The notes below the pieces were generated by a model that did not search any database, was not told where the DNA came from, and saw only the letters and a list, made by a program, of their open reading frames with translations. A stretch of 64,000 nucleotides of DNA, from positions 22,952,816 through 23,016,815 of the forward strand of contig OZ022339.1 in NCBI GenBank assembly GCA_963989245.1, read 5' to 3'. This document shows, piece by piece, positions 50,249 through 59,514 of this stretch. The DNA is from Nansenia antarctica (lineage: Eukaryota > Chordata > Actinopteri > Argentiniformes > Microstomatidae). The translations under genes and the position numbers were made by a program. How positions within the stretch are numbered: the first letter of the stretch is position 1; each line of letters begins with the position of its first letter.

Positions 50249-52431
50249 TTTGAGACAGACAGAAGTGTTGAGTGACGAGGGGGAGAAGTTACGTTTCTCG
50301 GCGGCGTCTCCGATGATGATCTTGCCGCCCCTCTTGCTGGTCTTCTCCACGGACAGGGCGGTGCTGAGGCCCTGCTCGTGCTTGCCCAGCCCCTGGCCCT
50401 CCCTGAAGCCGTACTTCTGCATGATCTTATGGGCCACCGTACCTCTGGGGGAGAGACAGGGACCGACAGGGAGGAGGTCAGCGTGTGTGACATGTGACTA
50501 CAGAGAACAACACTGTTTAGAATTCTGTTATCGCTTGGACTGTCTTCCTAAAATGACATAAAAGCACCGTACAGTGTGTGTGGAGGGTGTGTGTGTGTGT
50601 GTGTGCATGTGTGTGTCAAGCTCACCCCATGTTGGCCAGGAATGAGTTGGTGGGTCCGGGTGGGGAGCGGGGCCGGTCTGATTCTTCGAACATGGGGGGG
50701 GGGATGGCTGCTTTAGACACACGGGGGGGACGCACCTCATCCTCATAGGGGTACGAGGTGGCAGGGGCTGAGGGGGGGCAGAAAGAAAGACAAACACACA
50801 CACTCATAAAAACAAGAGGAAGGCAACAGACTGAATACACAAGCATGGCATCACACTTATATTTGAAAACAGTGCTATCTACTGGACAAACACCAATACA
50901 CTACATCATGCCCCATTCACACAAGCAAACTCTGCACGGCCCATACCAGGGTCTCTATCCACAAGTGACGAGGGAGGGGCGATGGCAGCTCCACCCATAC
51001 CTGAGAAAGAGAGAGAGACACACTGTTAATTCAGAACACTACAAGGGCAGCATCCAGTGACAGCGAGTGAGTGAATGAGAATGTGTGTGTGCGAGAGTGT
51101 GTGTGTGTGTGCGTGCGAGAGTGTGCGTGTGTGTGCGTGTGTGAGAGTGTGTGTGCGTGCATGCGTGTGTGAGAGTGTGTGTGTGTGTGCGTACGTGCAT
51201 GTGTGAGAGTTTATGTGTGTGTGCGTGTGTGTGTGTGTGTGTGTGTACAGCCCTGGCCAGTTGAACCAAAGACACTCACTCCTTTTCCTCCTCTCCTTCT
51301 CGTAGTCCTCCTCCTCGTCTGACTCTCCCTCGGCTGTCGGGAAGCGGGAGAATCCGCTCGGAGCGGATCCGCCGCCACTCTCGTGTCGATCTTTCCTCTT
51401 CCTGGACACACAGACGACACAACAACGTGTAAACACATGAGGCACAAAGGGAGAGCACAGGGCTGGTGGTCATCGATAGGTCCATATTTCTCCTGTACAA
51501 CGATTTGTAGTGTCAACCCCATTATGGTAATATGACCGTGTAGAGGGGCAAGTAGTGAGTAGTGAGCTTTTCCTGTGCCCCCGAAAGAGTTTCTGCTGTG
51601 CAGTGACGGGATCCCGTACTTCTCTCTCTCCTCAAACTCCTTCTGTCGCTCCTGCTCTCTCTGCCTCTGCCTCTCCTCCCTGTGTCGCTTCAACACCTTC
51701 TCGTAGTCGTTGGGGAACATGGGGTCGTACTCGTCAGCCAGGGGGATCAGCACGTCCCCAGACGAGAACCCTCCTGGCATGGCATCCTGACAGACACGCA
51801 CATGCACGCAGAGTGAGAAACGACACGTTCAAACAGTAAGAGAGGAACATCCCACACAAACAAACAGACACAGACAGACAGACAGAGAGAAATACATGTG
51901 CAGAACTATACCTGTCACATATCAGTCACACACACACACATTGTCACACACAATACAACACATACAAGCAACCAACCATTACCTTGAGCCCTACTGCAAT
52001 GTGTGGGGGGGTGTCTGAGATCTGTCTGTCATCAATGGTACCTCCTCGCTTTAAGTCAATGACCGGAGCCAGTACAGTTGTCTGCTTCATCCGCTGAGTC
52101 TGAGGGAGGCACACACACCATCCGTGGATTACCTTCATTATTCATGAAGAAGCATTGCATTTTCATCTGCACTTGTGTCTGGGCGGGGATCCTGTTCAGA
52201 AAACGGGGGATCCCCTGAAATGTAGCTACTGAAAAATGTAGCTCATTGACTTCAACATCCAGCCTGGAAATAATAAGCAGGCACTGTGACCGCCCGTGTT
52301 ATTATTACCTTGGCCTGCGTCAGAGCAGCCTTCTTCACTCTGAGCTGCGACTGCAGAAGCTTGAAGTTCTTGGACCAGCCTTCGGTCTTGGTGTCATTGG
52401 TCGCAACACTCATGTCGTCGTAAAGCGGCAT
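47199..52431 (-). CDS. RBM17: RBM17/SPF45 splicing factor (eleven coding exons)
   Basis: RBM17 (SPF45) is a nuclear alternative-splicing factor that uses a C-terminal UHM to contact tryptophan-containing ligand motifs of SF1, U2AF65 and SF3B1. Exons: 52309..52431, 51983..52099, 51620..51786, 51280..51401, 50947..51000, 50626..50767, 50293..50444, 48990..49069, 48794..48892, 48555..48627, 47199..47302. They total 1233 nt, giving 410 residues (human 401), with matching phases throughout. Residues 1-80 include VIDLKRGG; about 120-135 is Arg/Glu-rich; the G-patch (YGFREGQGLGKHEQG) lies about 242-290; the UHM runs from CPTKVVLLRNMVG to the end, with the ligand-binding RYF motif. The start MPLYDD is the family start. 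No damage is seen. Confidence 0.97.
47829..48033 (-). mobile_element. tRNA-derived SINE in RBM17 intron 10
   Basis: Minus-strand copy of the 18.6-kb family with head, B box and tail. Same strand as the host gene. Confidence 0.87.
48555..48627 (-). CDS. RBM17: RBM17 coding exon 10
   Basis: Encodes DDEAVRIFLEFERVESAIK. Donor CAAAA|GTCAGT, phase 1 out. Confidence 0.94.
48728..48790. repeat. (CA)n and (CTC)n repeats
   Basis: Microsatellites directly beside the donor of RBM17 exon 9, in intron 9. Confidence 0.9.
48794..48892 (-). CDS. RBM17: RBM17 coding exon 9
   Basis: Encodes NMVGRGEVDEDLEGETKEEC, then EKYGKVTKCVIFE. 33 codons, phase 0 both ends. Confidence 0.94.
48990..49069 (-). CDS. RBM17: RBM17 coding exon 8
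   Basis: Encodes SKSEANPLTEILKCPTKVVLLR, the first strand of the UHM/RRM. Acceptor TATCAG|CGG, donor CTACGG|GTGAGT. Confidence 0.93.
49070..50292 (-). other. RBM17 intron 7
   Basis: The longest RBM17 intron, 1.2 kb. Apart from a (GA)n run at about 50175..50250 no repeat family or gene is recognised. Confidence 0.7.
50293..50444 (-). CDS. RBM17: RBM17 coding exon 7 (G-patch)
   Basis: Carries the whole G-patch (GTVAHKIMQKYGFREGQGLG, then STALSVEKTSKRGGKIIIGD). Donor AAAC|GTAACT. A (GA)n tract lies about 40 bp into the following intron. Confidence 0.95.
50626..50767 (-). CDS. RBM17: RBM17 coding exon 6
   Basis: Encodes YPYEDEVRPPRVSKAAIPPP, then RPRSPPGPTNSFLANMG. Acceptor CCCTCAG|CCC, donor ATGGG|GTGAG. 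Confidence 0.93.
50947..51000 (-). CDS. RBM17: RBM17 coding exon 5
   Basis: A 54-nt exon (MGGAAIAPPSSLVDRDP). Phase 1 both ends and divisible by 3, so it could be skipped without shifting the frame. Confidence 0.9.
51070..51245. repeat. (TG)n-type array in RBM17 intron 4
   Basis: TGTGTGCGTG and GAGAGTGTGTG units. Confidence 0.88.
51280..51401 (-). CDS. RBM17: RBM17 coding exon 4
   Basis: Encodes RKDRHESGG...DEEEDYEKERRKR. Acceptor GTCCAG|GAAG, donor AGGA|GTGAGT, phase 1 out. Confidence 0.92.
51620..51786 (-). CDS. RBM17: RBM17 coding exon 3
   Basis: Encodes VLIPLADEYDPMFPNDYEKV and the Arg/Glu helix REERQRQREQERQKE. Phase 0 in, 2 out; donor GAGAA|GTACGG. Confidence 0.93.
51983..52099 (-). 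CDS. RBM17: RBM17 coding exon 2
   Basis: Residues 42-80 (TVLAPVIDLKRGGTIDDRQI). 117 nt, phase 0 both ends. Acceptor CCCTCAG|ACT, donor CTCAAG|GTAATG. Confidence 0.93.
52309..52431 (-). CDS. RBM17: RBM17 coding exon 1
   Basis: Encodes residues 1-41 (MPLYDDMSVATN..., EGWSKNFKLLQSQL...). Donor GCCAAG|GTAATA, phase 0. A TTTATCCAG just upstream may be the acceptor of a 5' UTR intron. Confidence 0.93.
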
Positions 52432-52707
52432 GGTTCACTTCCCCAGTTCAAGACTCTCCTAGCTGGATAAACGGAGCAGGTTAGCAACGTCAAGACAATA
52501 ATACTGTAGCGTTGTCACAAACCAGACGGAGGGTTCTTGATTACCAGCTTTATTCTCTGTTAACAAGTTATATCTCTCTCAATATCACACTCAATCATAA
52601 ACACAACCAGCCCTCAACTCCCTCGTCTCACTCACCCGCTCTCTCCCTCAACTCCTCCTCTTCCGCTCCCAGCCCCAGAACCCTCCCTCCCCCGGATGAA
52701 CGTCATC

Positions 52708-54152
52708 TTCTTCTTCTTCTTCTTCTTTTTTCAATTGGCGGTTGACAACCAAATGGTGTATTACCGCCACCGCTGGACTGGAGTGTGGCACAGGACTTGC
52801 TTCTTAACTTTACTAACTTAAATTATTTTTAAAAGCCCTGTTTCCCTTAAAAAGAAAAACAACAACTTTAAAATCTTCCCTTCCCTTCTCTGTAAAATAT
52901 ATTTCATCTCAAATACTTCTTTATTTTCCTCCACCTGAGCAATAAACCTACGCCTTTCGTTATGGTACTTTTGGCAGTGTATTAAAACATGTTCCACTGT
53001 TTCTGGTCTATTCCATAGACACTGCTCACAGTTGCCATCTGCATGCTTGTTTATTAAAAACAGGGTACTATTTAAATTGGTATGTCCAATCCTTAACCTG
53101 GCCAGCACCACCTCTTCACGCCTGGACCTGCATGTACTATTATCCACCCTCACTTTTGGTTGAAAATAAAAAAGGTGTCTCCCAGAGGTCCCACTGTTCC
53201 AAATATACTGCCATTTCTCATACGATTTTGCCTTTATAATACTTTTTACCTCTGCCTTACTGTATTTAATTTCCACCTCCACTCTCTCTTTTTCTACTGC
53301 TTTCTTGGCATAGGTGTCAGCCAACTCATTTCCCTCCACCCCTATGTGAGCTGGCACCCACAGGAAAGAAAATTTAAAACCTGCCTTTAACATCCCACTT
53401 GCTAATTGTAAAATTTCTAAAATAATATCCATCCTGGATGCTGAGTATGCATTTTGCATACTTAAAAGAGCAGAGCTGGAGTCAGATGCTATTACTGCTT
53501 GCCTGTTACACCCAACACTTTCAACCCATAACAGGGCAAACCATATGGCTAAAAGTTCTGCTGTGTAAACCGCCAAATTATCCGTCAGCCTCTTTGTTAT
53601 AGCCAGACCCATTTCCGGTATCACATGAGCTACTCCCACCCTCCCATCACTCCTTTTTGATGCATCTGTATAGATAATCAACCTCTGATTATACTGTTCC
53701 CTAATGTATCCCTGTACCCTCCATTTATCTACTCCCCCTTCCTGTTTTGCTTCAAGCAGTCCTAAATCTACTGTCACCTCTTCAAATGTCCAGGGGGGGA
53801 CTGCAGGGAATGCCACCGTGGGGCTGATATTAAAATTGCTTATGCTCATAATTACTACTTTATGTTGGATTGTCCACCCAAAGCTTTTCCCTCCCTCATA
53901 CAGCCTCTCTTGGCAATCCCTCAGGACTGGCTGTGCAATATGGTCCCCACTGTGTCCCTTGAGGTTAGCCCAATATACCAGAGCAAGCTGGTCTCTTCTC
54001 AAATGCAAAGGCATCTCGCCCACCTCTACCTGGATTGCTGCTATCGGAGAAGTTTTAGCTAATCCGCTACAAATGCGCAGAGCTTGATTGTGCAACATAT
54101 CAAGTTTCCTTAATGTGGATTTAGACGCTGACACATAAACCACACAGCCATA
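52708..54152 (-). mobile_element. I-type LINE 3' part, inserted in the Gypsy LTR
   Basis: Flanked by GGATGAACGTCATC at 52694..52707 and 54153..54166. The 3' end is a GAA repeat (TTC on the plus strand at 52707..52730). The 5' end is truncated. A 14-bp duplication shows target-primed insertion. Confidence 0.93.
52818..54143 (-). CDS. LINE ORF2 C-terminal part with RNase H domain
   Basis: A 441-codon open frame covering the end of a reverse transcriptase ORF and a complete RNase H. RNase H motifs are IIYTDASKRSDG, YTAELLAIWFAL, ASDSSSALLSM and WVPAHIGVEGNELAD, that is the D-E-D-D catalytic set. A CxxC...H...C-type knuckle (CEQCLWNRPETVEHVLIHC) follows. RNase H after the RT is characteristic of the I/Nimb group. 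The frame is intact but 5'-truncated, so it is not an active element. Confidence 0.85.
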   Translation of the reverse strand: MVYVSASKSTLRKLDMLHNQALRICSGLAKTSPIAAIQVEVGEMPLHLRRDQLALVYWANLKGHSGDHIAQPVLRDCQERLYEGGKSFGWTIQHKVVIMSISNFNISPTVAFPAVPPWTFEEVTVDLGLLEAKQEGGVDKWRVQGYIREQYNQRLIIYTDASKRSDGRVGVAHVIPEMGLAITKRLTDNLAVYTAELLAIWFALLWVESVGCNRQAVIASDSSSALLSMQNAYSASRMDIILEILQLASGMLKAGFKFSFLWVPAHIGVEGNELADTYAKKAVEKERVEVEIKYSKAEVKSIIKAKSYEKWQYIWNSGTSGRHLFYFQPKVRVDNSTCRSRREEVVLARLRIGHTNLNSTLFLINKHADGNCEQCLWNRPETVEHVLIHCQKYHNERRRFIAQVEENKEVFEMKYILQRREGKILKLLFFFLRETGLLKII

Positions 54153-54294
54153 GGATGAACGTCATCCAACAACAACCACTCTAAAAGCAACAGTAACATT
54201 AACCCACTAGAACTCAGTCCGTTACACTACCTCCCCCCCACAGAGTCACTCGCCCCGAGTGACCACTCAAAGTCTCTCAGGTACCTTGGGGGCC

Positions 54295-55552
54295 TTACAC
54301 TCCTCCGGGGCCACCTGGGGGTGGGGGGGTGGGTGGGCGACAGTTCGTCGGGGGGGGGGAAATCGGGTGGGGAGGGGCGGGGGTACGACACTCCATCGGG
54401 GGGGGATTTGGTGGGGCGGGGAGGGGGGGTGATCGTCCATTGGGGGGGGTTGGGCGGGGCGGGGGGCGACACTCCATCGGGGGGGGGATTTGGTGGGGCG
54501 GGAAGGGAGGGTGATAGTCCATTGGGGGGGGTTGGGCGGGGCGGGGTGGGGTCTGGTGCTCAACCCGGTTACCGTGCCGTTCACCCCCTTCTCCTGGGGG
54601 GGTGCCCGTGCCACGGTAGGGGGCCAGTCTATCTCGATGCAGGGCGACTCTCCTACCTCTTGGCGGCAGCTGGACCCTGTACACGACTTCGCTCAGTCTC
54701 TCGAGGACCCTGCAGGGCCCCATCCACTTGCTGTCTAGTTTGGGGCACCTGCCTTTCTTTCTCTGGGGGTTGTAAACCCAGACCAGCTCCCCGGCCGTGA
54801 AATGCTGCCCTTTGGTGTGCACATCGTAGTTCCTCTTCTGTCTCGCCCCTGCACTCCGCAGTTGTTTTCTGGCGAACTCGTGGGCGCACTCCAGTCGATC
54901 CTGCAGCTTTCGGGCATATTCCAGCCCCGGGGGGTCCGCCGGGGGGTCGGGCGGTCTGCCCAACATCATCTCAGCCGGGGTCCTAATCTCCCTGCCCAGC
55001 ATGAGACGTGCGGGGGAGCAGGAGGTGGAGTCTTGCGTCGCAGACCGGTACGCCATCAACACCAGGGGGACATGCGCGTCCCAGTCTCGCTGGTGTTTAG
55101 CCGTCACTATGGCCAGTTGCTGTCCCAGCGTGCGGTTAAATCTTGGCAGTGAGGATGTAGCGGTTACCTTTGTCTGAGCGAGGAAACGGCCCTAGCACGT
55201 CAATCCCCACTCTCTCCATGGGACAGCCTGTGGGAAACTGCTGGAGTTGGGCGTGAGATGTGCCCGTGGGGCCTTTACGTGCTGTGCAGCTGTCACAGCG
55301 GCGGCAGTAGTCCCCCACGTCCCGCCCATGTTGGCCCCAGTAGAACCCCTGACGAAGGCGGCGGAGCGTTTTGCTGACCCCGAAATGACCAGATCCAGGG
55401 GCTCCGTGGACTGATTGTAGCACCGTTTCCCGCAGGGTCCTGGGTACGACCACCTGCCACAGCGTCTCTCCTGTGGCCGCGTCTTTCCACCCCCTCTGCA
55501 GTACCCCGTCACACAGGCGCAGGTTGGTAAACATACTCCACAGCCCCTCCAC
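54295..55552 (-). pseudogene. Gypsy integrase fragments
   Basis: The upstream frame (55136..55552) holds an HHCC-type zinc region (VHGAPGSGHFGVSKT...CRRCDSC) and the start of the catalytic core (GIDVLGPFPRS). The second frame (54295..55107) resumes later in the core (AYRSATQDST) and ends with a GPCRV chromodomain-like or GPY-type tail. Core sequence between them, including the second catalytic Asp and the Glu, is deleted. The product cannot be functional. Confidence 0.87.
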
Positions 55553-55570
55553 AGACTCTCGAGTTAACTC

Positions 55571-55646
55571 TCTTGGTCTAATGGTTAGCGCGGCCGTCGG
55601 TTATGTGGGAGGTCGGGGTTCGACTCCCGCATGGGGCGAGTTACAC
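55571..55646 (+). other. tRNA-like sequence
   Basis: TGGTCTAATGGTTAGC matches an A box and GGGTTCGACTCCC a B box. An acceptor-like pairing of CTCTCTT with GGGCGAG has one mismatch. The T stem does not pair well, so this is a tRNA pseudogene or SINE head rather than a gene. Confidence 0.4.
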
Positions 55647-55909
55647 TAGAAGATTCCCGTTCGCTACAATACGATATAGCTATAATACAATAACATGATA
55701 TAGTATTGTATTACGTTAGTTATAGCTAGTGATGTGTCCTTCCGTGCCAAAGCTTCGTAGCGTGTGTCGAGTAACAGAGGCAGATTTTGGTGGTGCGCGT
55801 ATCGAGGCATGTGTTGATGACGTATGGTAAGAGCGAAGCTTCGCCTGCCGGCCGTACCACGTGACCGATTCGGGAAATTTGTATAAACTTCTATGTTTTT
55901 CTATGTACC

Positions 55910-56030
55910 CCAGCTTCATCTGTGCCCTGTGAAAGGATCTTTTCAAAAGCAGGTGAAATCGTCTAAAAAAAAAAAAACCGCCTGAAGCCCAGCACTGTGG
56001 AGAAGTTGTTATTTTTAAATAAAAATAAGT
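55910..56030 (+). pseudogene. hAT transposase C-terminal relic
   Basis: Reads CERIFSKAGEIV, a stop-bearing spot, then NRLKPSTVEKLLFLNKN. This is the hallmark of the hAT C-terminal dimerisation domain. No upstream transposase is visible; CCACTAGAGGGCAGC occurs twice downstream (56267, 56351). Confidence 0.85.
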
Positions 56031-56439
56031 AAATGAATAAAATGTTGTTGTTCCTAGTAGTAACACAAGCACATTTATTCAATTCAAAGCTTCACACACC
56101 AAAGCCACGGTGTCATTATTATGTCTCTGCCTGCTAGACATTTATTGTCCACTTGAAGGCGCAGTAGAGCAAATGAAGCAACACGAAGCTTCGGCCCATG
56201 TGTGACGAAGAACATCACCTTCAACAAGGTTTGTTTGCGTCCCGCTGTTACAGTGTTTTTCGTTATCGCCACTAGAGGGCAGCATAATGTAACTTTCAAC
56301 CAGGTTTGTTTGCGTCCCGCATTTCATTTTCATTCAGTGTTTCGTGTTCACCACTAGAGGGCAGCAGCGCACTGAGGAAGGCAGAGGCGAGCACCCGTAT
56401 CTCAAGACTTTAAATAATGTTTCTGTTCTCTGGTTTAAG

Positions 56440-56503
56440 GAGAAGGATGACTTAATCGTCTCACAACTGAAGGCAAAAGGCTTGTGTGTGCAAGATGAAC
56501 AAG
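56440..56503 (+). CDS. COA8: COA8 (APOPT1) internal exon
   Basis: COA8 is a mitochondrial matrix protein that protects cytochrome c oxidase assembly from oxidative damage. This 64-nt exon follows a polypyrimidine acceptor (TTCTGTTCTCTGGTTTAAG|) and ends at CAAG|GTAAGA. It encodes EKDDLIVSQLKAKGLCVQDE, which parallels the human EKEEFIHSRLKTKGLGL region. It leaves in phase 1. Together with the terminal exon at 57568 on the same strand, this supports a COA8 locus. Exons 1-2 and the penultimate exon were not found, so this may be a truncated or rearranged copy. Confidence 0.72.
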
Positions 56504-56544
56504 GTAAGAGGATGTAATATAATAAATAATAATAATAATAATAA

Positions 56545-56702
56545 TATGCCGTTTCACTGACGGTTTTATCCAAAGCGACTGAACATTTCAGTGAGTACAT
56601 ACATTTTTCAGTATACAGTATATATGGTCCCAGTGGGTATCGAACCCACAACCAAAGCATTGTTAGCGCCATGCTCTACCAGCTGAGCCACAGAGGACCA
56701 CA
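56545..56702 (-). mobile_element. tRNA-derived SINE
   Basis: The minus strand reads GGCTCAGCTGGTAGAGCATG (A box) and GTGGGTTCGATACCC (B box), then an inverted ...TCGCTTTGGATAAAA tail. Same family as 21206..21326. Confidence 0.8.
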
Positions 56703-57257
56703 GAGGATGTGAACGCCTCTGATATCGTGTTGGAAGGATCCCAGACTGATAAACGACAGTTGGTTGGGTTGAAAATAACCTTCAGTCACCCCATTTCTTG
56801 ACCACGCAGAGGTGGATACTAGACTATATAGACTTAGCCAGCATGGAACACTGGAAAGCCAACAGGCATCAGGCAATATCGGACAATGTTTCATGCTGGG
56901 ACGAAACTATAACCATTCTCAAGACACTACTATAGGCTAATCTATTTGCTCCTTCCATAGGGTCCTGTAGGGTGGGGGGCGGGGGGGCTGTGATTGGGCG
57001 GGTGGGTTGGAGGTTTTTGGCGGGAGGGACACGTGTGGGAGGAAGGGGATTGTTGGGGTAAAGGGAGATTGGGAAGGGGGGGGGGTGGAAGGTTTATGGG
57101 AATTTTTCTATTGGATTTTTGTTATTCTATTTCTCTTTTGTTCATCTACATGTTACCACTCCCTTGTACCATTCCCTGATTTTTTTTTAATAAAAAATGT
57201 ATCACAAAAAAAAAAGATAATAATAACCTTGAAGAGTTTTTTGTCCTCGTCTCCTCA
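56703..57257. other. Unassigned sequence in the COA8 interval
   Basis: Contains a G-rich stretch at 56970..57090 and an A-rich stretch near 57180..57230. No COA8 exon is recognised here. Confidence 0.4.
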
Positions 57258-57354
57258 GGAAGGAGGCGGGGTCTGAGCAGACTGCCAATGGCCCCGGGCC
57301 TGAGCTGGATTACTCTTCCTGCTACGACTGGTGGATTGATGATTCACTTGCTTA
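57258..57354 (+). other. Possible exon with acceptor and stop
   Basis: After CTCCTCAG| one frame reads KEAGSEQTANGPGPELDYSS, then CYDWWIDDSLA and a stop. The acceptor is good, but phase 2 entry would be needed, which does not fit the upstream COA8 exon (phase 1), and no homology is recognised. Confidence 0.2.
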
Positions 57355-57567
57355 GTCAAATGTATTGATTGTAAGTCGCTTTGGAATAAGGCATCTGCTA
57401 AATGCCAAACATGTAAATGTCTCATGAGACTTGTCAGAATAAGCCTGGACTTTCCTTTAGCAACATTGATGGAGTACCCCCCTGAACTAAGAATCTAAAA
57501 TGTGTCCCGAGGTGGCCCAGTGACAGAGCTGTTCTCTCTTCCTGCCCCTCATCTGATTGGCTGACAG

Positions 57568-57682
57568 GGCGTGGTACAGACGCAACTTCAACATCACCTT
57601 CCTGCTGGCGCGGGTGGCCGTGCAGAGTGCCTGGAGGACCCTCACACAGAGACACAGGAGCGCCCCCCCCCCCACCACGTGA
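57568..57682 (+). CDS. COA8: COA8 (APOPT1) terminal exon
   Basis: After the acceptor GGCTGACAG|G the exon encodes AWYRRNFNITFLLARVAVQS, then AWRTLTQRHRSAPPPTT and TGA. This parallels the human C-terminus DWYKRNFAITFFMGKVAL...W. Entry phase 2 with a preceding AG gives Arg, as in human (NR|DW). An AATAAA signal lies only six bases after the stop (57688..57693). The Pro codons near the end sit in a C run that is prone to length error. Confidence 0.85.
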
Positions 57683-57687
57683 TGCTC

Positions 57688-57693
57688 AATAAA
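57688..57693 (+). other. COA8: AATAAA polyadenylation signal of COA8
   Basis: A canonical hexamer immediately after the stop codon; an unusually short 3' UTR if used. Confidence 0.55.
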
Positions 57694-57891
57694 CACACTG
57701 TCTCCTCCCCCCTCACCTCCTGTCTGGTCTGCTGTCTCTTACTGGTGACCTCTGCCAAAGGTCAAAGGTCAGATAACCAGGGAACATGTGAGGGAGGAAA
57801 GCTTGGAGGGATGGAATCGTCTAAAGGTGATGTTGATTATGTTTGTATTTAAACACAAGTGTTCTCATCATGGCTTATTACTCTGAATAGA

Positions 57892-57991
57892 CCAGGGGGG
57901 TATTTCATCAATGTCGCTAAAGGACAATCCAGGCTTATTTTGATCATTAAGGATCAATTCCTTTAGGGACGTTGATGGAGTACCCCCCTGG
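57892..57991. mobile_element. 100-bp MITE with 33-bp TIRs
   Basis: CCAGGGGGGTATTTCATCAA at the left and its near-complement at the right. A partial relative (57429..57486) carries the right half only. Confidence 0.85.
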
Positions 57992-57999
57992 ATAATGAT

Positions 58000-58540
58000 G
58001 AGAAAAGAGGGTAGTTGGTAACAGATCAGTCTGCTCATCATCATCTCTGGTCTCCTCCGGTCTCCCACCTCATCACTACGTATGGACTGCTGCATCTTTT
58101 GAATGCAAATGAAAATTAAGTGGATGTCATGTGAAGAAATGTATCTTATATTTAGTGTAGAGATCTGAAAAATGTATATTTAAACAGAAACCAAAAGAGT
58201 GTATTTTCTTTTGTGAGTGACTTCATTATTTTGTATTTTTGAGAAAATACTTGTTGTTTGTTTGAGTGATGTGCTCCTAAGCCAATCAGATCACTTCAGA
58301 AGTCATATGTTGAGAGTTTGAGGAAGTGCACGGGCCGGGACAAATGAATGAATTAATGAATTAATGGATGAATGAATGAATGAATGAATGAGTGAGCGGT
58401 AAACACAGACACCTGTGGCAGAGTTGGCTGTGTGTTTGGAGAGCGTGCGACAACTACGTATTACAATCTTGTTATTTAAGTTTGGAATATTGTTTGACGT
58501 TTAGCAAATCAGGTTTTTGTTTCAGTTTAAAGGGTTAGCG
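58000..58540. other. Unassigned AT-rich sequence
   Basis: Holds a (GAAT)n run at 58345..58395. No gene seen. Confidence 0.5.
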
Positions 58541-58542
58541 GT

Positions 58543-58881
58543 TTGTTATTTTTAATTTATGATAAACGTGTACAACGACCAAACCGTGGACGTTCTGCCT
58601 GCTACCGGAGCAGCGACTTGTACCCCAGACTGAACCAGAGGATTGTTATCCACATTGCCGCCATCAGGACTGAGTCCGCGTGTGCAACGCGTCAACCCAA
58701 CTCATCTTACTTCGTCGCTACCGCATCTGCTTCACCTCCACATGGTACCGGGAGTAATTGGGAGTTACCTTATCCGTGGTACCGAGGACTTATTTTTCTT
58801 TCATATGTGCACCAACAAAACCCAAGCGCTTGGTATAACTCAAACTGTGAATCTAGAACTCTGGACTTTCTTTTTCATTGA
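58543..58881 (+). other. 112-codon open frame, unassigned
   Basis: An open frame with no recognised domain. It is mid-length and not repeat-derived. The product has no signal peptide or obvious motif. It may be a transposon remnant or 5' UTR of a neighbouring gene. Confidence 0.2.
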
Positions 58882-59199
58882 TTGTAATAAGTTTCGTGTT
58901 TGTTTCAACTTGATTGTTATTTTTGTTTTGCACACACTCACACACATACCAGCTTACATACCAACACATAGGCCTACACAGTATAGCACACACATACAAA
59001 CCCGAGCACATAGCACATAGTGTAGCACACAGCATATACCTAAAATAAAAGAAACATATTTTTGCTATTCCTTCTAAATTGCTGTCCTTTGTATTTTGTT
59101 TGTATATGGGTTTATATGCTTACTTGGTTTATGGGGACACACAATTACAATTACACACTTTGTTTGTAAACAAGAAGAGTCAGTTCACCATCAACAGCT

Positions 59200-59514
59200 A
59201 AGACTCAGAATCCTGTTACATCTTAATTTATTGAAAGGAAAACCCTCCCTACACTGGGACCAGTGGCATGGCTTCTCTCCTGTGTGTGTTCTCTGGTGTG
59301 ACTTTAGAGTTCTTGCAGTATTGAAACTTTTCTCCCACTGAGAGCAGTGGGATAGTTTCTCTCCTGTGTGTATTCTCTCATGCCTCTTTAGTTGGTCTGC
59401 TTTGAAAGGGCAAGGGTGAGTCTTCTCTCCTCCACGTGTCTCTGGCTGTGATTCAAAGTGAAACTCTATTCCTCTTCCCATTGTGTTATTATACAGAGAG
59501 GACTGTGTGATCAT
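59200..59514 (-). pseudogene. Decayed C2H2 zinc-finger gene remnant
   Basis: The minus-strand frame keeps zinc-finger linkers (HTGEKL, HTGEKP) and finger ends (LKRHERIH, LKSHQRTH). Several metal-binding cysteines are replaced (CSQW, CHWSQC), and no complete finger with all four ligands is left in the middle repeat. Probably a fragment of a multi-finger transcription factor or a duplicated exon. Confidence 0.75.

Larger units (their letters stand above)
52513..55560 (-). mobile_element. Ty3/Gypsy LTR retrotransposon fragment upstream of RBM17
   Basis: The minus-strand element keeps a 3' LTR (52513..54229, interrupted by a LINE; about 258 bp without it, termini TGT...ACA) and a purine tract just inside it. 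It also keeps a G-rich tandem segment at 54310..54550 and part of the integrase region to about 55552. The upstream polymerase, Gag and 5' LTR are missing. The LTR edge lies about 80 bp from the RBM17 start codon. Confidence 0.82.

Noticed and set aside
55571..55646. Functional tRNA gene
   Set aside because: A and B boxes are good, but the T stem pairs poorly and one acceptor pair is mismatched.
59200..59514. Functional zinc-finger gene
   Set aside because: Key cysteines are lost and the frame is short; only linkers and finger ends remain.
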